From contig CAJNOJ010000193.1 in assembly GCA_905250025.1 (NCBI GenBank), forward strand, positions 62,001-126,000: 64,000 bases of DNA, given 5' to 3'. Shown piece by piece: positions 54,929 through 64,000 of this stretch. The notes under the pieces are model-generated. The model made no database searches, was not told the origin of the DNA, and saw only the letters and a program-made list of their open reading frames with translations. The first letter of the stretch is position 1. Each line of letters starts with the position of its first letter. Both the position numbers and the translations under genes were made by a program. The stretch comes from Adineta ricciae. Lineage: Eukaryota; Rotifera; Eurotatoria; Adinetida; Adinetidae.

Positions 54929-56163
54929 TCAGGTTGACGCCATTTTACTTTGAATCCACGGCAGATAGTAAGTCACACGTACGTAAACACTCGGAGTTCC
55001 TCTTGAACCGCAAGCTTGGCCATAACTTACGATTCCATTCAAAAACCTTCGAACACAAAACGGAAAATTAATAAACGATTGAGTCAACAATTAATACTAA
55101 CCATTGCCCATTAGATTCATACATCAAAGGACCACCTGAATCTCCTTGACATGTAGCACTATACGTTGTATATCTTCCCGCACATAGTTGTTTATCTTCA
55201 TCAAAAACTTTTGTAACGTAGGTATTGCACATATCACCCATTGTATATAACCAGGTTTGTCTGAGAACGGAGCTTGTATACCCATTGTAATATGTTTTTC
55301 CCCAGCCGGCTGATAAAAAATAAAATCTGCTTTCGACCAAATCCTCAAAAGATGTAGAAGAAAACTTTCAATATACTTACACACCCAGACTGTTTTATTA
55401 ACAGCTGTGCCAACATGCGCGCCTGGTAAACAGATAACATTGACTGTGTCAGAAATCTGAACGGGCTTGGATAAACGTATTACACTTATGTCGTTTTCTA
55501 GAGTGCTACTATTGTATAGCTCATGTACCCAGATGTTTTCGGCAACAATTTCTTCTCCTTTGTTAACTATTGACTCTCTCTTATGCAAACCCACAGTGAT
55601 TACATAGTCAGTCGGGTCAATTGGATATGTAATACAATGTGCAGCTGTTAGCACATGCTGTTGATCGATAAGCACACCACCACATTGAAGATCACTACTA
55701 AGTAATAGGACCTGCCATGGCTAATGGTCAATATAATAAACAATGGTGATTATTTGAATACTTTCTCTTTCATAGAACTTACCCAACTGTAAATAGTCGC
55801 ATCTTGTCCGCCAACGATTCGTTGTAGCAATGGTAGGTGTTTCTGTTTACCACACTCTCGAGGAAAATCTGTACTAGGAATCGGTAAAGGTGTAGTTTCG
55901 CAACAGAGACGTGCTTGGCCGTTCTTTCTTTCTAGTTCCGCTTCACTGATGCATTCCTGATTGTATACTTCGCTATAGGCGAAGAATTCATCATGTGTAT
56001 CTATCCAAGAGGAACATATTTTACCGTTGTCGTAGGTTGTTAAATGGAATTCTATTTCATCGCTTTTGATACCAACAATAAGAGCAACAAGAAAAAGGAC
56101 TAAGGGATTGGATGACATTCTTATTCGAATGTATCTTTTGGTAAAATGACTTGATGGAAGCAT
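54929..56163 (-). CDS. Trypsin-like serine protease with Cys-rich pro-region
   Basis: Four exons: 56163-55783, 55720-55379, 55309-55102, 55046-54929. All junctions are in phase. Two start codons are possible, 56163 or 56118; the latter gives a clean signal peptide (MSSNPLVLFLVALIVGIKS). A pro-region of about 80 residues with two adjacent Cys (ARLCCETT) precedes RIVGGQDATIYS, the activation cleavage. The catalytic domain has PWQVLL, TAAHC (His), LENDISVIRL (Asp) and GDSGGP (Ser), and ends YGQACGSRGTPSVYVRV and WIQSKMAST. It is a secreted chymotrypsin-fold endopeptidase. The specificity pocket residue appears to be the one in YSATCQGDSGG, where trypsins have Asp six residues before the Ser; here it is not Asp, so trypsin-like cleavage after Arg/Lys is not assured. 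Confidence 0.85.
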
Positions 56164-56393
56164 TAGTGTTTCTCTTACAATAGAAAATGAAACTCAATCT
56201 TTCGGATGAAAATATCAATCATGATGAAGCATTCGATATGTTGTTGTTGTTGTTTTTGTCCTTAACTTGCATCCAGCGAATTTTCATGTGATTTCGTCAT
56301 TCACTTCGTTAAGGATTCTATTATTTGAAAGATATCGATTACTTGAAAAATATCTAGATTTGTTTCGTATGTAGAAATAGCAGTGTTAGTGCT
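56164..56393. other. Short spacer
   Basis: Nothing recognised apart from a (GTT)n run near 56240. Confidence 0.3.
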
Positions 56394-57521
56394 TCATAAC
56401 TGTGATTGAATTTTATTTGATAAAGCTTTAAAGTATAACAGAGGTCCCATATCGCGTGGATCGAACCAAATAGGTGAATGTTTGAACTGATTAACTACAT
56501 TAATCATATATTCTGACGTAGGAATTCCCGATACAATTTGTGTTACTACGCCTAATGATTGTTGCTCGAATAGAAGTTTAAATGGTGATGTTTGCTGGGC
56601 GTAGCATAGCATAAACGGTATCCCAGCAACAGCAGCTGTATGATTCAATGCTAATAGAAGATTTTCTCTTTCACTGATAGCATCGATCGACGTGGGATCG
56701 TAGGATTGGAAGAAATTCATAGCGATTCTCAGTCGACCCGTATACGGATTGCTGATACCCAGTCGATCATCATGGAGTGTAGTCGATGCCGGTTCCCATA
56801 TCATTGCCGCAGTATATCGTCGTGAACTAAAGTCGCCTACAACAAAAGTGCCCACATATTCACTCTGTTGCATAATATAATGCAGGTCTGAGAGTTCTGG
56901 ACGCTGTACCCAATCGATCATGTCAATTGTCCAAAGACGTTCTGTTTCTGCCTTATTCAGTTTATGAAAGTTAGCTGTCGCAGCACCGGCTTCGGTAGAG
57001 AGGATAAAAGCATCTAACAAAACGGCTCGGTCAGGTGGAGCGCCAAGTAAATTCTGTTGCAAGTTCAGTGATGCTATATTGGCAGTAGCCGTATAGCCTA
57101 GCACTATGTCTGGAAGTGGATCCTGAATACATTCGATAGCTCTCTGAATTAGTTCTTTCGAACGCTGTTGTCGTCGTTGATCGGGATCAACACGCATCAA
57201 TCGACTACATATGGCAGTTACTGGAATATGTCCATAATATACAGTTTTAATATTAAACACCAAAGTAGATAAAACACGATTGTTAGTAGATTGCACTAGT
57301 GCAAAGCACCATGATTCGCGATACTGTTTCATCGGTTGTAGGTAGTCAGTAGTCTCACAATGGAATAGAACAGGTAAGTTATCCTTGGCACCCATCGTTA
57401 CGAATTTCCGATTCGTGTACTGACACCGTTGAAATAGATCGTGTAGTTCAGATAGATTTTCCTCATAATCGTTCATAGAATAAACGCGAAAAATTACATC
57501 GGATAATGATTCGGTCGCCAT
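56394..57521 (-). CDS. GNAT-like N-acetyltransferase-type protein (375 aa)
   Basis: Single exon, ATG at 57521 to TAA 56394. The N-terminal half has the shape of a GNAT domain: RVYSMNDYEENLSELHDLF, a central strand (VYYGHIPVTAICSRLMRVDP) followed by the RRQQRSKELIQRAIECI segment at the place of the acetyl-CoA-binding R/Q-x-x-G-x-G/A loop, although the glycines are not kept here. The next part (GYTATANIASLNLQQNLLG) also fits. The C-terminal half is of unknown type. Two-domain proteins of this size occur among plant HLS1-like and bacterial GNAT proteins. Because the signature glycines are absent, activity is doubtful. No signal peptide. Confidence 0.5.
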   Translation of the reverse strand: MATESLSDVIFRVYSMNDYEENLSELHDLFQRCQYTNRKFVTMGAKDNLPVLFHCETTDYLQPMKQYRESWCFALVQSTNNRVLSTLVFNIKTVYYGHIPVTAICSRLMRVDPDQRRQQRSKELIQRAIECIQDPLPDIVLGYTATANIASLNLQQNLLGAPPDRAVLLDAFILSTEAGAATANFHKLNKAETERLWTIDMIDWVQRPELSDLHYIMQQSEYVGTFVVGDFSSRRYTAAMIWEPASTTLHDDRLGISNPYTGRLRIAMNFFQSYDPTSIDAISERENLLLALNHTAAVAGIPFMLCYAQQTSPFKLLFEQQSLGVVTQIVSGIPTSEYMINVVNQFKHSPIWFDPRDMGPLLYFKALSNKIQSQL

Positions 57522-58403
57522 ATTAGTTAAGTTCTCCTTGAAAAGAACACCGATATGTTTGCTAAGGGTATTACTTTGTTGATAAGAATATGTTTCATAT
57601 CTTTTGTTCTAGATATCAACAAGTTCTTTGTCTTTTTGCTAAATTATTCTAAGGTATTTCATATCGAAGAACAAAACAACATAGTAATGTGTAAGCACTA
57701 TGGTTTATTTTACGTGATCGGTTTCCATGGATCATGATTAATTCTGCCTATTCAAAAACATTGCCGTATTTTCATCGAAGTCTTGAAACTTCTCACTTGA
57801 AATATGTCACCAATATTTTATCACATTCAATTCTAGCGCAGCAAGGATTACGTATTCCATTCCTTAATCTCTAAGTACCTAGATTACCTCAATTATCCCA
57901 GTTACTTTAAACATACCGCTACCGGATACTCTAAAGAGGTTCAGGAGGCTATACCGTCGGAACAATGCAATAAACATAATGCAGTGACAATAATACATTA
58001 TAATGTCACTCTAAGTCGGAAGTGAAAATAAATAGTTTCTGATTAAAAGAAACGGTAGTTACTTACAAGTAGCATTATAATCCTACTCTTACGCCGTCAA
58101 ACACTATATACAATCATCAACAACTAACGCTAAAAGATGGGAAAATAAAGATAGCTATGACATGTAATTTGCCACTTTTCTTCCCACATATCTGTTTATC
58201 GTTTTACACGAGTTAGATTGCATTTCTTACAGCAGACAGACAAGAACGAACACACTAGATGTTCGGTGAGCTGACGTGCTCTCAAGAATTCACATCCTAT
58301 CGACGGGTCTCCTTCATTTATTATGAGTAAATGTATGAAAAATCATTCGTTTATAAGCGCATTCACATTAAAATAGATTTGATTGTAATGCATATCTATA
58401 CTC
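57522..58403. other. Spacer, no gene
   Basis: AT-rich, nothing recognised; the frame at 57555-57737 is low-complexity. Confidence 0.45.
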
Positions 58404-59289
58404 TCAGTTTTCCGTCTTGTGAGTGCTTAGCAAGGCATCGTTTGATTCGATAGTCCACAGCAAAATATGACTTCTTTGACCAGCTGACGAAAGCGCTTCG
58501 ATGATGCAAGAAATATGAAACAATTCCCCTAGAAAATGAAATACACAGTGAATAAAGTGCATAGAAATCAAATTACATACAACATAGTACATGTATGCCA
58601 TCATTGAGAGTATCGAAGCTGCCACGTATTCTTTTACTTGTCGGTCGACATCCTTGACGACCGAACTCGTGATTAAAGTATAAATATTAAAAATCCCATA
58701 CGGTAGCAAACTAACAATGACCAATATCACGTGAATCAAGGTCATCTTGATTATTTGTTGATCAATGTGTAGTTCAATGCATTTACGTCTTTGTTGAACA
58801 TTACGATACGTTAAACAGCCGAATAAAATCATTATGAAAACTGGTATAATACAGATAATACCAATCAGATACACTAATCTGTAAATATCATAGGCAGCAT
58901 TCATGTTCGTACAAGTCTTCGTAACCGGTGAAAGATCATAAAAGAAAAAAACGGGAATGCCATGTGCACACCAAAAGATAATCATAATCACCGTAATTCG
59001 ATGCGCCCATTTTATTTGGCTGTGATGTCGGAGGTAGACACTGCTTGACGTAGCCAAATATTGATCTATCAATGAGATCAATATTATAACCTACGCTTAG
59101 AATACGAAATGTCAAGTTAATCACTATGAAAAGAGTGTTAACTATCGAGCCGACAAGAAAATAGAATGTAGACGGATTGGTACGATAAGTACGTACTCTT
59201 GAGAAGACTAGGATATTGATTCCATTACCAATGATACCGGTAATAAGGAACAGATAACCAGTAAAGAATGTGAATTGCTGAGCATCGTA
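58404..59289 (-). pseudogene. Broken rhodopsin-like GPCR, cut by a join
   Basis: From the N at 59290 the minus strand encodes TM1 (FFTGYLFLITGIIGNGINIL) and TM2 (STFYFLVGSIVNTLFIVINL), ending ILSVGYNIDL. The frame then changes and resumes at IDQYLATSSSVYLRHHSQIK, which is the segment after TM3. TM3 itself (about 25 residues) is absent and the frames do not match. TM4 to TM7 follow, but the end (LGELFHISCIIEALSS) does not look like a normal TM7 tail. A deletion removing TM3 is the best explanation; the only GT..AG pair that would restore the frame is 25 bp long, too short for an intron. Confidence 0.6.
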
Positions 59290-59290
59290 N
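59290..59290. other. Single-N join between GPCR and receptor copy
   Basis: A minus-strand GPCR is cut on the left; on the right the sequence enters a receptor intron three bases before its acceptor. Confidence 0.85.
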
Positions 59291-60454
59291 TCAGGAATTA
59301 ATCTGACAGCAGAAAGTAATCAAGGCCAATTAGATGCTTTTATCAAAAATGGATAATGGGACTTAGAAGGTTATCTATTCGACTAGCTCCTTGTGTATTT
59401 CATATCAGCCTTCTCTAGAATTTTCTGCAGTAATCAGTGTATTGAAATATGAATGCTGTCCAACATTATATCCATTCGTTCTTTATACAATTCGAATTCG
59501 TCGATTTTCTTTGTACTATTTCTTCAACATCGTCGGTGAGTCAGTAGAAAAATCGTCGAATACTGTGCTCTCTATTTAAATCTATAGTTCCGTGTTTTCT
59601 GATCAGCTGTATGACAATTTTGGGATTTTTATTAGCACCGGACAGTGGTGAAAAACTAACGCTACGTAAATAAGAATCTCGCTTGTACATTATCATCTCT
59701 CTCGAATTGTCTTTTTATCTAGAAATTACAATTCTTCTCTCCGTAATTATGTTTAGTTTATTAATGTTTGAAATAATGCCGCCAAGCTCTACTGCTGTTC
59801 CAATCATCACGAAATATTTCACATGTATTATGATAATGTCAACGGTTTCGGTCGCAGCATCCGTTTTAGTTATCTCAATCCATTTCCGAAATGCCCACAA
59901 CCATACCATGCCATTATGGGTAAGATGAAATCAAATCGTATATGTGATAATCTTCGAAAAATATATCTCTTTAGATCCAAAAATATATTTGTTACTATAC
60001 GGCATGGCTATTACTTATGAAACATCCTCGGTATGATTTAACTTGGCGTGGAATACGTCAACGATGGAACATGCGAAAGGGAGAACTGAACGGTGATGGT
60101 GAATCAGTGACTAAGTATCGTTACAAATGTCGTTCAACACCGTTAGTGAATAATCTTTTTGAATTCTTACCATCAAAGAGTCTACCATCGCATCATCATT
60201 CACATGATTCAGCAAAAACGTTAAATGCCTATCAAACCGATTGGATCCGATCGGAATTGCGTATTATAGCTTCACATTTAGCTATTTTAAGTCGTCGTGT
60301 TCAACGAGAAGAAAAATACAATGAAGATTCAGAAGATTGGAAATTTGTGGCAATGGTCATCGATCGTCTTTGTTTAACCTGCTTTACTTTATCAATGATT
60401 GTTTTTACTGGATGGACTCTTCTTTCTGTACCTAGCATGTTTAAACGTGGCTAG
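59291..60454 (+). pseudogene. 3' part of a nicotinic receptor subunit with a nonsense codon (copy C)
   Basis: It corresponds to 33110-34275 of the complete gene: the exon for [15 protein letters not shown], the YECC exon, M1, M2-M3, and the final exon to TAG 60454. In the first exon the Gln codon of NGQWDLE is TAA (59354-59356; CAA in the complete gene), upstream of all four membrane segments, so no channel could be made from this copy. The remaining exons and all splice sites are intact, and the cytoplasmic loop carries a number of amino-acid changes ([13 protein letters not shown] region). Loss of function is therefore recent, or the stop is a sequence error. The 5' exons are beyond the join. 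Confidence 0.75.
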
Positions 60455-60806
60455 AGCAAAATTTTGTATGCATTCATCATCGAGCTTTAACGAGACGATG
60501 TGCTTCGCTTACGAGGGAACATATTTAGGTGATTAAGCGATTTAGATCCCATCTTTTGGTGATAGATAGACCTCAATGAGGTATGAAAAACCTCAAGAGG
60601 ATTCGTGCCCTCGCGCCTTTATTTCAAAGATACTGAGTTCTCAGGATGTATACGAAAAGAGACTGAAATGAAGGATGATCGTTTTTATAGAACAGTAGAG
60701 TTTTCAGGTGAAAACTTTTTTCAGTNAGGATAGAAGCAATCGAACGTGACGGATCATTTGATTTATTTTACGTTTTTGTCTTATTTTGATACATTCGAAA
60801 TATACG
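60455..60806. other. Intergenic spacer with an extra sequence and a single-N join (60726)
   Basis: After about 65 bp similar to 34276-34337 the sequence changes to about 200 bp not present in the other copy (60520-60725, beginning acgagggaacatat), ending at an N; similarity resumes immediately at 60727. The extra sequence could be the edge of an inserted element whose rest is not assembled. Confidence 0.5.
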
Positions 60807-62493
60807 ATGACCGAAAAAGAGCTCGCTGAATCTTCGGATGAGAAATCGAGAAAATATATGAAGACTACTTTACTTCTTCTCAGTTGGTGTATGTTGGTAA
60901 GCACTCATTGTCATAGTAAGAAAATGATTTGAAGCCATTTATTTGAGGGCATGTGTGGAGAAATCATTGGGCCAACAATGACCATTCTCGCACACAATAT
61001 ACAGGTAACGTTCAATGGTATAGCTACAGTGCTTGCATTCGGAAGTGTTGGAGGCTTAGTAACAAATATTTTTTGCGGTATTTTTCAAAATTTCACTGCA
61101 AATTATCCAGAATTGATGCTAACGACGGCATTTCTACTAACTGCTTTGCGTAAGAATTTACATCGGTGCTTTCTTTTTAAATAAATTTTGTATACATAGT
61201 TATGTCTATCACACCATTTATCGGCTCATTATGGCCGATGTGTATGATATTTCTGCTTCAAGGCACTGCAGGAAGTTTTGCTAATATGGGTAAATAATTC
61301 CTAATAATATTGCATTTCTTTCAGGCGAAATTTCTATCCTTAGGAGGTACTAATCTTCTAATCGACATGTGGAAAACTCGTGTGGCAACACCTTTGAATA
61401 TAGTTCATCTAGGATATGGATTCGGTGCGATATTTGCAAATTTACTCGTTCGACCATTTATAAATACTGAAGATGAATATCCTCAAGCTTTCAATACGAG
61501 TATCCGCTTTCCTTATATCATCAGTGGTTTCTTATGCTTTCTCATCGGCATTGGACATCTTGTAGTCTTTCTACAAAAATCACCTGAGCGAGAAGCTGAA
61601 CAAACAGTTGTTGAGACAGTGTCTTTACAGTGTGATACAGGAAACGAGCAAATAAAATTTTCTGTCTATTCACCAAAAACATGTGGAAATGGCTATTTCA
61701 AATATGGATTAATACTTTCGTTTTTATTTATTATGTACATTTTCTTTGTCAGCGGGACGGATCAAGTATTTGCAAAGTTTTACTTTTCATTTTTGACAAA
61801 CGATCAATTTCGTATGTCCAGCAGCAGTGCCAGTTGGGGTGTGATTCTTTATTGGTTGTCCTATTCAGTAAATATGATTTTTAAGCTATTTCTAATGATT
61901 TTTTACTACTTTAGATTGGTCGATTAATTTCTGCGATTTTATCGATCTTTTTACCAGTTTATGTTTGTTTAACTATAACTTGGTGCGGAGGTTTGATCCT
62001 AGCAGTAGTTTGGAACGTTTACGTGTGGGTTTTTGGTCTAACGATGGAAGGTCTTTTTATTCTTGGCTCTCTAACTGGACTGATTATTGCGCCGCTGTTT
62101 CCATTATCATTTGCGTGGTTCACTCAAAATTTAAACTTAATTCCACCATTACTTGGTGCGCTCCTTTGCGCGTGTGGCTTAGGATCTTTAACTTTGCAAA
62201 AAATCGCCGGTAATTAATAAATCGAACATGAGTGTATAAGAAAATATGCGCTTTATTTTATAGGTATTTTAATGGATGTAAATCAAAATCATTTTCCGAC
62301 ACTTTTGACTGGCTCCATTGCTGTAACGATGATGTTGTTCATTGTTTCTAATCTGGTCATATTTTGTCACAAGCGAACTGTGAAAACGCGACGAAATTCA
62401 TTAATTAACGAAGATGAAGACGGACAAAACATGGCTGATTACCTAAAAGATTACAACAACGTGCGAAAAAACTCAATTATACTCTCATTTTAG
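60807..62493 (+). CDS. MFS transporter of MFSD4/NaGLT1 type, second copy
   Basis: Same six-exon structure as 34461-36147, with exon 2 starting at 60948 after ttgag and exon 4 again requiring the ccttag acceptor. The start ATG is at 60807, the stop TAG at 62493. All exons are open and splice sites kept. Most differences are silent or conservative; they cluster in the central loop (KSPEREAEQTVVETV) and the C-terminal tail (DEDGQ for DEDEQ). This copy appears functional, in contrast to the receptor copy beside it. Confidence 0.8.
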
Positions 62494-63417
62494 TCTTTAC
62501 TGTAAACGATTTCTTGCATTTTGATACCGTAGAAGTAGAGAAACAAAAAACAATATAGAAGATGATTTTAAAATACAGAAAGCAATCTGTTGAAACAAAC
62601 ACGACAAATATACTGATTGCTCACGTGAGCAACGTTTTCGCTCTAATTCGTTGAAATACTTGCACTCGCATATGTCGGAAGTATCGTCAATAAATACAGT
62701 AATTGATTAAAAAATCATCAATCATCGCTTTGTTCACTTATGAAAATTTGGAAGAAAAATTTCATTTATGCTATCCTTTATCTTTATAAAGACAACAATA
62801 GTTGGTCATATACGTATATATATCATGAATAAACAAAAAAAAACATCATCCTCTCAAGAAAATACATAGCACATAGAACTACCCAAGTTTTACTAGAATC
62901 CCATGTAATTCTGAAACGCAAGATAAACGCGTTTGGATGCGATTTATGCCGTGAACACATCCGAACGCATCTTATTGCCATATGTTATAACGCGTTCAGA
63001 CCCGAATGCGATATATATTTTTTGGTCAAACGACTGAATCTTCTTTCGTTTACAGTTAAAACTGCATTTAAACGGACAGTAATAAAGTTTTTTAACTTCT
63101 TCTCACACACCTACAATATTGATCTAATAGAATCATTTTATTATCCTTCTCCCGTTGGATAACCATGTGTGTTGGTAGTGATTTCTTTTCACCAGCACGA
63201 AACGACGATCCAATCGACGTAATACTGTTCTTCGAATTATACCGTTGCATTCGATCTAAAATCAATTAATGGAGAATGTAACTATTCAATGCATAAATTC
63301 AATTGAATTCCAGAAGAACTTATGGAATAACGGTTGTTTATTCCGTAGGTTCAGTTTCCACTGAACATCCATTGTCTTTTATCTGGCTGCGATTGGTGAT
63401 TTGAAAGAATCGGTAGT
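62494..63417. other. 3' flank and non-coding sequence
   Basis: The first 400 bp is shared with 36148-36535, after which the two copies part. Around 62920-63010 a GC-richer patch contains AACGCGTT and short inverted GATGCG/CGCATC pairs of unknown meaning. Confidence 0.4.
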
Positions 63418-63867
63418 GTGAAGATCGGAATTTATCAATGGATTTATTTAATAAATGATAAAAAAAATTATCTTTTTTTTCGAGGAAAATTATCAAATAA
63501 ATATTTGGAAGGTGTTACATCGATTCCTGACATGCACAACAAAGAACCTTCGTTGTTAACTCGATCGGTCATTGATCGAAATGGAAATATTCAAGTAAAA
63601 CCTTTATTATATTGTCTAATAAAATTCGTTCAATTTTCTCATGATATAATTATGCAAAATAATTATCTGTCATCGTTGTTAACGATAACAAATCATATTT
63701 GTTTGTGTTTATACGATGATAATGGACGAATGAAAATGATCTTTGGTTTCTTTTCAGAGAAACGGAACGAATTTGTTTCTTTTTATTGTTTTGTGAAAAA
63801 AAACAATTTCTTGAATAAATACATGAATATTTTCCTCGGTGGTATTGCCTATTTGCTTGGCGAATAG
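63418..63867 (+). CDS. Possible gene or exon of unknown family
   Basis: An open frame to TAG 63867 with natural-looking composition (SIPDMHNKEPSLLTRSVIDR, then YLSSLLTITNHICLCLYDDN). It has no ATG at the beginning; the first in-frame ATG is near 63531, so a 5' exon is probable. Hydrophobic parts are too short to be sure of membrane segments. No domain recognised; could be a remnant. Confidence 0.3.
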   Translation: MKIGIYQWIYLINDKKNYLFFRGKLSNKYLEGVTSIPDMHNKEPSLLTRSVIDRNGNIQVKPLLYCLIKFVQFSHDIIMQNNYLSSLLTITNHICLCLYDDNGRMKMIFGFFSEKRNEFVSFYCFVKKNNFLNKYMNIFLGGIAYLLGE

Positions 63868-64000
63868 TGACCATAAAGAATCGTTCACCGATAACAACGA
63901 CGAAGGACAACCTGTGGAAAAGGGTTCAGATGATTAATGACACCAATTAATTATTTAGAAAACATAACGTTTTTTGTGCCATATTTTCCACGATTTTATT

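Larger units (their letters stand above)
59291..62893. repeat. Receptor-transporter block, copy C
   Basis: Partner of 33110-36535. Both genes keep order, orientation and intron positions. Confidence 0.85.

Noticed and set aside
58936..59124. A 25-bp GT..AG segment that would restore the frame of the broken GPCR.
   Set aside because: Too short for a spliceosomal intron here, and it would still leave TM3 missing.
62920..63010. Short inverted GATGCG/CGCATC pairs and AACGCGTT as a possible mobile-element end or CRISPR-like array.
   Set aside because: Only a few short matches, no regular spacing, no coding or terminal-repeat context.
1..64000. CRISPR arrays, tRNA or rRNA genes, bacterial operons.
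   Set aside because: None seen. Gene structure with spliceosomal introns is eukaryotic and no tRNA-like cloverleaf or rRNA core sequence was recognised by eye.

Overview
The window looks like part of a bdelloid rotifer genome (Rotaria/Adineta type). It is AT-rich eukaryotic DNA with introns of about 50-60 bp (GT..AG). It carries protein families that are expanded in bdelloids: arginine-type ADP-ribosyltransferases fused to TPRs, NHL beta-propellers, pentapeptide-repeat proteins, TIR proteins, small rhodopsin-like GPCRs and bacterial-looking kelch proteins. It also holds ordinary metazoan genes (nicotinic acetylcholine receptor subunit, MFSD4/NaGLT1-like transporter, trypsin-like protease, prostaglandin-reductase-like enzyme). 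The assignment rests on gene content and gene structure; no rRNA or tRNA was seen.

Layout. 0-4.4 kb: end of an unknown Cys-rich gene, a decayed TIR gene, a Gly-rich gene and a 64-codon hydrophilic gene with a clear TATA box. 4.9-13.2 kb: a tail-to-tail pair of ART-TPR genes, followed by partial second copies of both. 10.2-20.6 kb: a minus-strand array of membrane proteins in which a pentapeptide-repeat solenoid is spliced in phase to a C-terminal NHL propeller (one complete, two interrupted by a 100-N gap, plus fragments). 20.6-34.3 kb: two diverged copies of a decayed NHL/REJ (polycystin-like) gene followed by an alpha-type nicotinic receptor subunit. 34.5-36.1 kb: sugar-transporter-like MFS gene. 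36-44 kb: gene-poor, with one intact GPCR, one broken GPCR and a second TIR pseudogene. 44.4-57.5 kb: mostly intact single-copy genes (GH35 beta-galactosidase, PTGR-like reductase, membrane coiled-coil protein, VWA protein, kelch protein, trypsin-like protease, GNAT-like protein). 58.4-62.9 kb: a broken GPCR, then another copy of the receptor-plus-transporter block, whose receptor carries a nonsense codon.

Assembly. Single N characters at 3794, 10627, 11913, 26170, 59290 and 60726 and a 100-N gap at 18507-18606 mark joins. At 10627, 11913, 26170 and 59290 a gene is cut mid-exon or at an exon edge and the sequence beyond it is a near-copy of sequence elsewhere in the window. The simplest reading is that allelic or homeologous contigs were laid end to end, so some of the apparent tandem duplication may be an assembly effect. 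Real tandem duplication remains possible.

The most unusual biology is the pentapeptide-to-NHL membrane protein family. Its exon phases agree in two independent loci, which argues for a genuine fused gene. The ART-TPR pair with conserved R-S-ExE catalytic residues lies beside it.
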